Positions 1-7,943 of a DNA stretch of 18,779 nucleotides are shown here, one piece after another; position 1 is the stretch's first letter, and each line of letters starts with the position of its first letter. The notes under the pieces are model-generated. The model did no database searches. It saw only the letters and a list, made by a program, of their open reading frames with translations, and was not told where the DNA came from. Made by a program: the position numbers and the translations under genes. Location of the stretch: contig MGQD01000042.1 of assembly GCA_001797695.1 (NCBI GenBank), positions 3,585-22,363 on the forward strand, given 5' to 3'. The DNA is from Deltaproteobacteria bacterium RBG_13_49_15. GTDB lineage: Bacteria > Desulfobacterota > Desulfobacteria > Desulfobacterales > UBA2156.

Positions 1-1778
1 TTGATGGTAAAGTCTCTTCTGAAAAGATCGAGCTTGATGGAGCTCATCTCGACCACCGGCAAGGCAGCTGGAAATTTATAGTACTCTAATCTGGCGGAAG
101 CGACGTCGATCTTAAATCCGTCCTGAAAGATGATTACGGCTGTTCCGAATTTTTCATGGGAATGAATCCGGGCCCCGACGGTAGATGCGTATTTTTTGGC
201 AAAATCAATTCCGTCCCCTTCAATAACAATATCGATATCTTCATTGGTGCGATACATGAAGAGATCGCGGACAAACCCTCCGGCCACAAATGCGCTATAT
301 CCTATGCCGGCCGCCACTTCTCCGATGTTTTTGAGCATTTGGATCAAGTGTTTGGAAAGCCTTTCTCTCATAAATTTGACGATGTTTCGCGTTCTAGCTG
401 AAACCGGACCTAATAGCGGATCCGGAGATGTGGCATTTGATCGCTTGGATTGCTGAACAAGGGTCTTTAACAGATCGGTCCTGGTGATCACTCCGATGAT
501 GTCGCCTTTTTCCATGACTGGGAGGATCCGTTGTTTGGTTTCAATGATTTTTTCCTGAATCTCCTGTAAGTCCGAATCGGCTTTTGCAGACACCAGTTCG
601 GTATTCATATATTCCCGAACCGGGATATTTCCGAGCTGATGATATAAGGCTTTTTCGATGATCTGGCGGGTTATAAATCCCACAAGCTTATCTTGATTCT
701 TTTCTCCGTTCGTATCGGATGGCCGCTCGATGACAAGGAGTGCATTGATATTGTAACGGTTTAAAAGATCGCTTGCGTCTTTGCAGGAAACATCGGCGCG
801 AACCGTGATGGGCGGCGCGGACATGAGATCGATCGCTTTTCTTCTCGATTTGACCTGATCGTGCAATATGGCAATCAGTTCATGTTCGACCTGGGTTTGC
901 GTTTTATCCTTGATGGTGGCGGATGCGGCAAAAGGGTGGCCGCCGCCGCCGAGCAACCCGAGTATGATTCCGACATCCACTTCGGGAATTTTGCTTCTGG
1001 CCACGACATATATTTTATTTCCCATCAGCGCGATGGCGAAAAGAGAGTTCAATTCTTCCATGCGGAGCATTTTCTGGACAAGGAAGGCAAAGTCCGGAAT
1101 GTAATCACCGGCCGTGATGCTGGTTAACGTCACCTCGATCCCGTCGATGTAGTAGCGTGTGGCGCCTTGAATCATATCGTTTAGAATTCCGAACTGATCC
1201 GGGCTTAGCTCTCTGGCGATCAGGTTCGAAATGGTGTTGAGATTGGCTCCTTTAGAAAGGAGAAAAGCGGCAGCCTTAAAATCCCTTTCAGTGGTGGAAG
1301 GAAAGGTGAATGATCCCGTATCTTCATAGATGCCGAGACACATCACCGTGGCTTCATCGCTCGTGATGGCAATTCTTCGCTTCCGGAGAATTTCAGCAAG
1401 GATAGTGACATTAGCGCCGGTGGGCTGATGTATTTCGAGTTTCCCTTTAAGGTCGCCGGGAGCAGAGGGGTGATGATCATAAATATGTATCTCGAGATCC
1501 GGTATGTTCAAAAGGGATGACAATTTTCCGATCCGGCCTGCCTGCTTTGTGTCCACCAAAACCAGCCGTTTCACTTTTTTAAGGTCGACCACCTTGATGT
1601 CCACCATATTGAAAAGATAGGCCATGGAGCTGATAAAAAAATTTTTTAGATTTTTTTCCTGGGATCCTGGGAATACCACAAGTGATTTGGGGTAAAGTTT
1701 CTGAGCGGCCAGCATGGATGCCAGGGCATCAAAGTCGGTATTTGTGTGAGTAATGATAATGGTCAGGTCTTTTTTCAC
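1..1778 (-). CDS. DHH/CBS-domain tRNA nucleotidyltransferase (A-adding or poly(A) polymerase family), 3' end outside window
   Basis: The reverse strand reads without a stop from a GTG at 1778 to the window edge (592 residues); the C-terminal part is cut off. Domains in order: a DHH phosphoesterase domain (NTDFDALAS at 13-21, VDTKQ at 75-79, YDHHP at 100-104, DTGSF at 153-157); a DHHA1 domain with GGGGHPFAA at 277-285; two CBS domains at about 317-380 and 385-440; and a class II nucleotidyltransferase head from about 470 with GGFVRD at 500-505, the metal-binding DID at 514-516 and RRDF at 587-590. Enzymes with this layout in Aquifex and Geobacter add the terminal A (or CCA) to tRNA 3' ends, or act as poly(A) polymerase. 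The discriminating C-terminal motifs lie outside the window, so specificity is open. GTG is chosen because it keeps the first DHH motif intact, no earlier start is in frame, and AAAGG sits 8 bases upstream. Confidence 0.9.
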   Translation of the reverse strand, partial: MKKDLTIIITHTNTDFDALASMLAAQKLYPKSLVVFPGSQEKNLKNFFISSMAYLFNMVDIKVVDLKKVKRLVLVDTKQAGRIGKLSSLLNIPDLEIHIYDHHPSAPGDLKGKLEIHQPTGANVTILAEILRKRRIAITSDEATVMCLGIYEDTGSFTFPSTTERDFKAAAFLLSKGANLNTISNLIARELSPDQFGILNDMIQGATRYYIDGIEVTLTSITAGDYIPDFAFLVQKMLRMEELNSLFAIALMGNKIYVVARSKIPEVDVGIILGLLGGGGHPFAASATIKDKTQTQVEHELIAILHDQVKSRRKAIDLMSAPPITVRADVSCKDASDLLNRYNINALLVIERPSDTNGEKNQDKLVGFITRQIIEKALYHQLGNIPVREYMNTELVSAKADSDLQEIQEKIIETKQRILPVMEKGDIIGVITRTDLLKTLVQQSKRSNATSPDPLLGPVSARTRNIVKFMRERLSKHLIQMLKNIGEVAAGIGYSAFVAGGFVRDLFMYRTNEDIDIVIEGDGIDFAKKYASTVGARIHSHEKFGTAVIIFQDGFKIDVASARLEYYKFPAALPVVEMSSIKLDLFRRDFTI

Positions 1779-1842
1779 GGCAGAAGCCTTTGATGTTGCT
1801 GAGACAACCCCCGCTCCGAAAAAGCGCTAACAGCGAAAAGAT

Positions 1843-1868
1843 GTTTCCGCTTCCCTTTTAAAGGAAAC
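1843..1868. repeat. Inverted repeat in the divergent intergenic region
   Basis: GTTTCC at 1843-1848 and GGAAAC at 1863-1868 are exact reverse complements, and a nested CCTTT-T-AAAGG dyad lies in the loop. A second small dyad, CGCT-AAC-AGCG, is just to the left at about 1825-1835. Both sit between the divergent tRNA nucleotidyltransferase and radical SAM genes and could be an operator or a 5' leader hairpin. The arms are short, so chance is possible. Confidence 0.3.
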
Positions 1869-1886
1869 GAGTCGTTAAATCAACCG

Positions 1887-1914
1887 TTGCAGGGGCCGGT
1901 ACATTAAATATATT
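1887..1914 (+). promoter_or_regulatory. Weak candidate sigma70 promoter for the radical SAM gene
   Basis: A -10-like TATATT (1909-1914, 5 of 6 matches) stands 16 bases after a poor -35-like TTGCAG (1887-1892, 3 of 6). It would put the transcript start about 50 bases before the ATG at 1973. The weak -35 element keeps confidence low. Confidence 0.25.
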
Positions 1915-1972
1915 GTGGTTTGAGGAGAATTGTGATACGAAGCTCCTATTGTTGTTTTTTAACTGTTGATAT

Positions 1973-2923
1973 ATGATAAGCAACAAAATAAATCATTATC
2001 GATATCTTTTTGGGCCTGTCCATTCCAGACGGTTGGGAATTTCGCTGGGTATCGATCTGGTCCCTCATAAAACCTGCACGCTTAATTGCGTCTACTGTGA
2101 ATGCGGAAAAACCACCCGCTTGACGCTTGAGCGGGATGAATATGTGCCGACCGAAGAAATTATCAATGAACTTGATCTCTTTTTATCCGGCGCCCCGAAA
2201 CTCGATTTTATCACCTTTTCAGGAGCCGGAGAGCCTACACTTCATTCCGGTATCGGAGAGGTGATTGATTTTATTAAATCTCGTTTTCCTGAATATCGGA
2301 CGGCGTTGCTCACAAACGGCACCCTCTTTTCCGACCCTCAAGTTAGGACCCATGCCGCCGCTGCCGATGTGGTAATCGCTTCCCTGGATGCGGCGGCAGC
2401 AGGTTGTTTTAAACGGATCAACAGGCCTCATCCGGGCCTCAATATTGATACCATCATTGATGGATTAGCGGCATTTCAAAAAGAGTATAAACACCGATTT
2501 TTCATTGAAATCTTTATCGTACCCGGATTAAACGATACAACGAAGGAATTGAACAGCATAAAGACGTCAATCAAGAGAATCGGTTCGGATGGGGTTCACC
2601 TGAACACCCTCGATCGTCCCGGAACAGAGCACTGGGTTCAGCCGGCAACAAGGGATTCGCTCAGGCAAATCGCCGGGCATTTGGGTGATGTCGGAGTGAT
2701 CCGGCTTGAGCCCGGCGCGCTCGAAAGAGGCGAACCGGTTGAGGACATGTATCAGCGAATTTTATCCACCATAAAACGAAGACCATGCACCGCTCGGGAC
2801 CTGGTTAACATGTTCGGTCTGCATCAAACACAATTGCAACCGTTTCTCGATAAGTCCTTAAAAGAGGGAAAAATCGAAAAAAAGGAAATGGAAAGAGGCG
2901 TCTTTTATTGGGCCAGGGCCTAA
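1973..2923 (+). CDS. Radical SAM protein, COG0731 (TYW1-like) family, with C-terminal winged helix
   Basis: This 316-residue protein carries the radical SAM cluster motif CTLNCVYC (C35, C39, C42; CX3CX2C) and the SAM-contact segment SGAGEPT near residue 83. The N-terminal FGPVHSRRLGISLGID segment is typical of COG0731, whose best-known member is archaeal TYW1, a wyosine-pathway tRNA enzyme. Most bacterial members have no known substrate. The last 55 or so residues (from about KRRPCTARDLVNMFG) look like a winged-helix domain that could bind nucleic acid. No partner glycyl radical enzyme is nearby. It is divergent from the tRNA nucleotidyltransferase and 98 bases upstream of pilC, probably its own unit. 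The ATG at 1973 has no clear ribosome-binding site. Fold confidence is high; function is unknown. Confidence 0.8.
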   Translation: MISNKINHYRYLFGPVHSRRLGISLGIDLVPHKTCTLNCVYCECGKTTRLTLERDEYVPTEEIINELDLFLSGAPKLDFITFSGAGEPTLHSGIGEVIDFIKSRFPEYRTALLTNGTLFSDPQVRTHAAAADVVIASLDAAAAGCFKRINRPHPGLNIDTIIDGLAAFQKEYKHRFFIEIFIVPGLNDTTKELNSIKTSIKRIGSDGVHLNTLDRPGTEHWVQPATRDSLRQIAGHLGDVGVIRLEPGALERGEPVEDMYQRILSTIKRRPCTARDLVNMFGLHQTQLQPFLDKSLKEGKIEKKEMERGVFYWARA

Positions 2924-2970
2924 CGCCCGAATCCTCAAAGCCCCTGGAATAACGCCATTTTGTCTTTTAG

Positions 2971-3000
2971 TTGAAATAATGATTTTTCGGGGATTAAAAT
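2971..3000 (+). promoter_or_regulatory. Candidate sigma70 promoter of pilC
   Basis: TTGAAA (2971-2976, 5 of 6 to the -35 consensus) and TAAAAT (2995-3000, 5 of 6 to the -10 consensus) are separated by 18 bases. They lie just before pilC, whose ATG at 3022 is preceded by GGGAG. This supports a transcription start near 3007 and a separate unit from the upstream radical SAM gene. Confidence 0.45.
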
Positions 3001-3021
3001 AAAAACACTAGGGAGTCGGTT

Positions 3022-4227
3022 ATGCCGGTTTTTCAATGGGAAGCGCGGACCAGGCGAAATGAACTGCAGCGGGGAGAAATGGAGGCTCCAAATGACCAGG
3101 CAGTTAAGGCAAATCTGACAAAGCTCCGTTTAACCCCCATTAAAATTAAAAAGAAGTCGAAGGATCTTTTTGAAAATGTCTCTTTTTTACAACCCAGGGT
3201 CAGGGAGTCGGATATCATCCTTTTTGCCCGGCAGTTTTCAACGATGATCGATGCCGGTCTTCCCATTGTCCAATGCCTCGACATCCTTCATGCCCAGCAA
3301 GAGAACAAAACATTTAAAAAAATGCTGAAGCAGGTCATGGAAGCGGTGGAAGGAGGGTCAACACTTGCCGATGCGTTAAAACGGTTCCCAAAACAATTTA
3401 ACGATCTTTTCGCCAACATGATTGCCGCCGGTGAGGCCGGAGGGATTCTCGACACCATTTTAAGGCGCCTTGCCGCTTATTTGGAAAAAGCAGCAAAACT
3501 GAAACGCAAAGTCAAAGGCGCTATGACATACCCGATCATCGTTCTTGCCATCGCAGTGCTGGTTGTAGTCGTTATCTTAATTTATGTCATTCCGGTATTT
3601 TCGGAAATGTTTTCCGAACTTGGGGGAGAGCTCCCCCTTCCGACTCAAATGGTCATCAAAGCCAGCAATTTTGCAAAAAGCAATGTTTTGTATATTTTCG
3701 TCGCCCTGGTTATCCTCGCGTATGCGATGCGGAGATTCTATAAAACTGAGAAAGGGCGGGCTTTTCTTGATAATCTGGTTCTCAAGCTGCCGGTAATTGG
3801 GCTTCTTATTCGAAAAGTCGCTGTTGCGAGATTTTCACGAACCATGGGAACCATGTTGGGCTCCGGTGTTGCGATTTTGGAAGCCCTCGAAATCGTCGCT
3901 AAAACCTCAGGGAACCGTACCATTGAAAATGCCCTTTATAAGGTCCGCTCAGGAATTGCGGAAGGCCGGACAATGGCGGATCCGTTGATGGAAAGCGGAG
4001 TGTTCCCATCCATGGTTTGCCAGATGATCGCTGTCGGGGAATCGACAGGCGCACTTGATTCTATGCTGGAAAAAGTTGCCGATTTTTACGATGAGGAAGT
4101 GGATCAGGCGGTGGATAATTTGACTGCGATGATCGAACCTTTTATGATGGTATTTTTAGGGGTAACCATCGGCGGCTTAGTCGTATCCATGTACCTTCCC
4201 ATCTTCAAGATGGCCGGTATGGTATAA
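3022..4227 (+). CDS. pilC: Type IV pilus inner-membrane platform protein PilC
   Basis: The 401-residue protein has the usual length and layout of PilC/GspF. A soluble N-terminal segment starting MPVFQWEART is followed by two repeated GSPF domains (about 66-190 and 269-394), each opening with an R-x-[FM]-x-T-M motif (RQFSTMIDAGLP at 70-81 and RTMGTMLGSG at 273-282). Membrane segments are visible at about 169-192, 221-238 and 373-395. In the type IV pilus machine PilC sits in the inner membrane above the PilB and PilT ATPases and couples their turning to pilin addition or removal. A GGGAG ribosome-binding site precedes the ATG. pilB and pilT do not flank it here. A PilS-like kinase follows after 116 bases. 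A GspF of a type II secretion system is the alternative, but the pilMNOPQ genes in the same window favour PilC. Confidence 0.9.
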   Translation: MPVFQWEARTRRNELQRGEMEAPNDQAVKANLTKLRLTPIKIKKKSKDLFENVSFLQPRVRESDIILFARQFSTMIDAGLPIVQCLDILHAQQENKTFKKMLKQVMEAVEGGSTLADALKRFPKQFNDLFANMIAAGEAGGILDTILRRLAAYLEKAAKLKRKVKGAMTYPIIVLAIAVLVVVVILIYVIPVFSEMFSELGGELPLPTQMVIKASNFAKSNVLYIFVALVILAYAMRRFYKTEKGRAFLDNLVLKLPVIGLLIRKVAVARFSRTMGTMLGSGVAILEALEIVAKTSGNRTIENALYKVRSGIAEGRTMADPLMESGVFPSMVCQMIAVGESTGALDSMLEKVADFYDEEVDQAVDNLTAMIEPFMMVFLGVTIGGLVVSMYLPIFKMAGMV

Positions 4228-4343
4228 CCCTATCCGTTCTTGGCATTTTTCCGCTTGTTTTCTGATTGTACCTTCTTTTAACAGGAACAGCCGGCACACC
4301 ATCCCCTTATGCCGTTTGATTCCGCATTTATCGAAATTGGCCG

Positions 4344-5666
4344 ATGATGCAAAAAACCATTTCGAAAAGCGTTGAAGGTGAATTTATGCGCAGGTTGAAA
4401 TGGTTGATGTTCTTTCGGCTTCTGTTCACCACTCTTTTGCTGGGATCAACCATTTTTTTTCAGATGAGAAGGATGGGGTCCCTCTTTTCTCTTCCCCTTT
4501 TTATCCTCTATGGACTCATTGTCGTGGTGTTTATCCTTTCGTTCATTTATGCCCTGTTTATGAATCGGGTTCAGGAAAAACGGATTTTTGCATCCATCCA
4601 GATCAGTTTGGATACAATCATCGTATCCACCATTATTTTCGTAACCGGCGGCTTTGCCAGCATTTTTTCATTTTTATATCTTCTAGTGATCATCTACGCG
4701 GCCATGTTTCTCTTCAAACGGGGGAGTATGGTCATCGCCGCCTTATGCAGTATTCAGTATGGTCTGATGGCCGGCCTCGAATTTCATCGGCTGTTAACGC
4801 CCATCGGTATGGAGATGGGTTTCAGCGCTGCGAGCCATTCAGAAATCTATGTTCTGTATAAAGTGGTCGTGACCATGTCGGCCTGCTTTGCAGTAGCGTT
4901 TTTAAGCGGTGTTCTATCGGAGCGGGAAAGAAGAACAAAGCAGGAAATGCTTGCCATGGAGATTCAGCTTAAACGGGTTGAAAAGATGGCGATTGTAGGC
5001 GAAATGGCTGCCGGTTTGGCTCATGAAATTAAAAATCCTCTGGCCTCTCTGATCGGTTCCATCCAGCTCATCAGGGATGACAGGCCTTTCCGACCGATGC
5101 ACGACCGGTTAATGCAGATCATCCTCAGGGAAGCGGACCGGTTGAGTTCCCTTGTCAACCATTTTTTAATTTTTGCAAAACCTCCGAAAGGGCGGCCAAA
5201 GCCTTTGGATCTAGCTCGGAATTTATCTGAAATTATCGAATTTTTCGAGAAAGACGGAATTTGCAACGGCAGAATTGCGATTTTGAAAGAAATGATCAAC
5301 GGCATATGGATCGAGATGGATCCGGATCACCTGCGTCAGGTGGTTTGGAATTTGCTGCTCAATGCTGCTGAGGCCATTGAAGAAAAGGGGTTTATTCGCA
5401 TCAAAATGCAGCCGCTTAAGGGGCAGTTTGTAGAAATTGGGGTCTCCGACTCCGGCTGCGGTATTTCCGAAGAACATATGAAGTCGATATTCGATCCCTT
5501 TTTTACAACCAAACCAAAAGGATCAGGGCTCGGCCTTTCCATTGTTCACCGGATCCTTGAATCGTATGGTTTTTTATTAAATGTCAAAAGCGGGGTCAAC
5601 GAAGGAAGTACGTTCACGATAAAAGCCAAACAGATAAATCCGCCGGCTGCTTCCACTCCTTCATAG
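4344..5666 (+). CDS. PilS-like membrane sensor histidine kinase
   Basis: In this 440-residue kinase six hydrophobic segments fill residues 20-190 (about 21-39, 51-70, 84-101, 106-124, 127-145, 170-190). A short charged linker follows, then the HisKA box GLAHEIKNP with the phospho-acceptor His227, and a HATPase domain with an N box (NLLLNAAEAI), DSGCGI, DPFFTT and GSGLGLSIV. The six-helix membrane sensor without a large periplasmic domain, together with its place after pilC, matches PilS, which in Pseudomonas and Geobacter controls pilin transcription through PilR and sigma54. No pilR or pilin gene follows; a membrane protein is next. An in-frame ATG at 4386 has AAGGTG 5 bases upstream, the only good ribosome-binding site, so the true protein may lack the first 14 residues. 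Confidence 0.85.
   Translation: MMQKTISKSVEGEFMRRLKWLMFFRLLFTTLLLGSTIFFQMRRMGSLFSLPLFILYGLIVVVFILSFIYALFMNRVQEKRIFASIQISLDTIIVSTIIFVTGGFASIFSFLYLLVIIYAAMFLFKRGSMVIAALCSIQYGLMAGLEFHRLLTPIGMEMGFSAASHSEIYVLYKVVVTMSACFAVAFLSGVLSERERRTKQEMLAMEIQLKRVEKMAIVGEMAAGLAHEIKNPLASLIGSIQLIRDDRPFRPMHDRLMQIILREADRLSSLVNHFLIFAKPPKGRPKPLDLARNLSEIIEFFEKDGICNGRIAILKEMINGIWIEMDPDHLRQVVWNLLLNAAEAIEEKGFIRIKMQPLKGQFVEIGVSDSGCGISEEHMKSIFDPFFTTKPKGSGLGLSIVHRILESYGFLLNVKSGVNEGSTFTIKAKQINPPAASTPS
4375..4380 (+). promoter_or_regulatory. Ribosome-binding site favouring a shorter start of the PilS-like kinase
   Basis: AAGGTG lies 5 bases before the in-frame ATG at 4386. The ATGs at 4344 and 4347 have no purine-rich element before them. 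If 4386 is used, the protein begins MRRLKWLMFFR, directly before the first membrane helix. Confidence 0.4.
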
Positions 5667-5730
5667 CGATTTGCTGCCGGTGTGTCGAAATGCCGTATAT
5701 GCCTTGTGATTCCGGGTTGAAACCGATTTC

Positions 5731-6828
5731 ATGAAAAAGCGTTTATTCACATTCATCATGACGGCAGCCCCTCTCCTTTGCCTCCCTTTGCTTGGCGCCT
5801 GGATCGCCGGTTTTCCGATTTCCAGGTATTTTGAATTTCCCCCCCGAACGATATATATCGAGACCGCCCCGTTTTCACGAATTCACTTTATTGCATATGC
5901 TCTGATTTTCTTGGGGATGTTAGCCCCTATGCTTATCAAGGGGACTCTATTTTACAAATCATCCAAAAAACGGGCCCTCCTTTACTCTTTTCCATGGTGG
6001 GGTTGGTTTGCTGCCATTTTAAACATGATTTCATGGGTGCTGGCATGGTCTCGCTTTTCTTGGTTTGAAAGCGCTCAACCGCATACGTTTTGCTTCTTAT
6101 GGTTTCCGTTTATCATCGTCGCGAATGCGTTATGCTATGCCAGGGACGGGCGCTCTATGCTGACCCATCAGACGGTTTTCTTTCTGGCGCTTTTTCCGGC
6201 CAGCGCTGTATTCTGGTGGTTTTTTGAGTATCTGAACCGTTTTGTTCAAAACTGGCTCTATGCGGGAAGTGATTTAGGGCCTTGGACCTATTTTGGATAT
6301 GCCACATTATCTTTTTCGACGGTTTTACCGGCTGTATTGACGGTACGGGATTGGATCTGCGGCACTCAGTGGATCCAGAGCGGCTTTGGTAACTGGGTTC
6401 GTATCCGTTCTTTTTCCTCCTCTCGGCAGGCTTGGTTTTTCCTCATTCTTTTTAGCGCAGGTTTGGCCGGGATAGGGGTGTGGCCCAATTTCCTATTTCC
6501 GCTTCTATGGGCATCTCCTCTTTTCATGATTACTTCCGTTCAGGCGCTTATGAAAGAACGGCACCTGTTTTCCGGCATTCAAAGAGGAGACTGGAGAGAG
6601 ATCGTTTCAGCCGCCATAGCCGCTCTTATATGCGGCTGGTTCTGGGAGATGTGGAATTATTACAGCTTAACCAGGTGGGAATACCGGATCCCCTATGTTC
6701 ACCGATTTCAAATTTTTGAAATGCCGGTATTGGGTTATGCCGGTTATCTTCCTTTCGGATTAGAGTGCGCTATCATCGGGAATCTGATGCAGCAATCGAT
6801 GGCTCGATTCCGGAGAGGCTCTTCTTAG
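5731..6828 (+). CDS. Polytopic membrane protein of unknown function with internal duplication
   Basis: I do not recognise this 365-residue protein. It is very hydrophobic and rich in Trp and Phe, with roughly eight to ten likely membrane segments. It is built from two related halves: an LW-x-x-P stretch, a short basic loop, then a helix ending in W-F-[FW]-E-x-x-N followed by W-x-Y. In half one this reads WWFFEYLNRF; in half two WFWEMWNYYS. The second half continues into a conserved-looking segment around EMPVLGYAGYLPFGLECA. Repeated Glu and Asn inside membrane helices suggest a small-molecule or lipid-handling site, but that is inference. It starts 64 bases after the PilS-like kinase on the same strand and probably shares its transcript. 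Its stop is one base from the stop of the convergent DUF362 gene. Confidence 0.75.
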   Translation: MKKRLFTFIMTAAPLLCLPLLGAWIAGFPISRYFEFPPRTIYIETAPFSRIHFIAYALIFLGMLAPMLIKGTLFYKSSKKRALLYSFPWWGWFAAILNMISWVLAWSRFSWFESAQPHTFCFLWFPFIIVANALCYARDGRSMLTHQTVFFLALFPASAVFWWFFEYLNRFVQNWLYAGSDLGPWTYFGYATLSFSTVLPAVLTVRDWICGTQWIQSGFGNWVRIRSFSSSRQAWFFLILFSAGLAGIGVWPNFLFPLLWASPLFMITSVQALMKERHLFSGIQRGDWREIVSAAIAALICGWFWEMWNYYSLTRWEYRIPYVHRFQIFEMPVLGYAGYLPFGLECAIIGNLMQQSMARFRRGSS

Positions 6829-6829
6829 A

Positions 6830-7936
6830 TTAGAGCGCCTCAAGACGGTACGACCGTATTCCAAGTCCGATCTGCTGTGCATATTCGAGTTGGATTTCCC
6901 AGTCCACCTGTGGATATATCTTTTTAAATTTATCTTCTCCGGGACCCGGAGCAGGTGTCAGGCACGAAACCGGCAACCCCTGTTCCCGGTTGACCAGATC
7001 AACAGATGCCTGATCGACGGCCACAGGATCTTTCGAAACGACCACACCGATGTCTCTGACAATCGGAGCATCATTCATCGAATAACAATCGCAGGCCGGG
7101 GATATATTGGTCAGGAAGTTGATAAACAGAGTTTTCCCTGATTTATTTTTCAAAACGCCCAGAGCATATTCCACCATATTTTCTAAAAAGACAGGGATCG
7201 ACTGGTTCCATTGAACCTCAATGGCGCCGCTTTGGCAGATAAGGATGCACTCGCCGCAACCGATGCATGCACCTTCGGAGATTAGAGCTTTGTCGTCGAC
7301 CAGCGAGATGGCATTCTGCGAGCAATGAGCGATGCAATCGCCGCATCCGATACATTTTTTCTTTTTAATTTTCGGACAGAGGGTCGAATGCTGAGCCATT
7401 TTTCCTTTTCGGGACGCGCAACCCATCCCAATGTTTTTAATTGTTCCCCCAAATCCCGAGAGTTCATGCCCCTTGAAATGGGCAACGGAGATGAGGGCAT
7501 CCGCTTGAACAATTTCTGCGGCAATATAGACCTTTTTAAAACGCTTACGGTTTATCTCAACAGCGGTTTCACTCTTTCCCCGGAGTCCATCGGCGATAAC
7601 GATCGGCGCGTTTACCACTGAATAAGCAAAACCGTTTTGAATGGCGGTTGTAAGATGACTTGGAGCATCGCTGCGTGTTCCGGCGTAAAGGGTATTGGCA
7701 TCGGCGAGAAATGGAATGCCTCCTTCTTTTTGAACCGCTTCGACGATCTTCCGGATAAATACCGGGCGAATAAACGCCGTATTTCCCTTCTCGCCGAAAT
7801 GGAGCTTGATCGCCACCATATCCTTTTTCCGGATTGAATCGGAAAGGCCGGCCGTTAAAAGCTGGCGATGAAGTTTGTCTAAAAAATTTTCCTTATGCGT
7901 TGCCCTCAAATCGATGAAATATACCGTGCTGTCCAT
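6830..7936 (-). CDS. DUF362-domain protein with two 4Fe-4S ferredoxin clusters
   Basis: The protein has 368 residues from the ATG at 7936. The N-terminal part is DUF362-like, with KLHFGEKGNT near the start and the segment HFKGHELSGFGGTIKNIGMG near 153-172. Two ferredoxin motifs follow, C-IGC-GDC-IAHC and C-IGC-GEC-ILIC, with Cys195, 198, 201, 205 and 224, 227, 230, 234. Each is a complete CX2CX2CX3C set, so it should bind two 4Fe-4S clusters. There is no signal peptide or membrane helix, so it is probably cytoplasmic. DUF362 function is unknown; a redox or electron-transfer role is inferred only from the clusters. The gene begins 7 bases after the response regulator stop. A TTG at 7954 would give six more residues, but the ATG at 7936 has GAGTGAG upstream and is preferred. 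Confidence 0.85.
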   Translation of the reverse strand: MDSTVYFIDLRATHKENFLDKLHRQLLTAGLSDSIRKKDMVAIKLHFGEKGNTAFIRPVFIRKIVEAVQKEGGIPFLADANTLYAGTRSDAPSHLTTAIQNGFAYSVVNAPIVIADGLRGKSETAVEINRKRFKKVYIAAEIVQADALISVAHFKGHELSGFGGTIKNIGMGCASRKGKMAQHSTLCPKIKKKKCIGCGDCIAHCSQNAISLVDDKALISEGACIGCGECILICQSGAIEVQWNQSIPVFLENMVEYALGVLKNKSGKTLFINFLTNISPACDCYSMNDAPIVRDIGVVVSKDPVAVDQASVDLVNREQGLPVSCLTPAPGPGEDKFKKIYPQVDWEIQLEYAQQIGLGIRSYRLEAL

Positions 7937-7943
7937 TTGTTTC

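Noticed and set aside
4228..4343. Rho-independent terminator between pilC and the PilS-like kinase
   Set aside because: There are T-rich stretches but no GC-rich hairpin directly before them. The same holds for 2924-2970 and 5667-5730.
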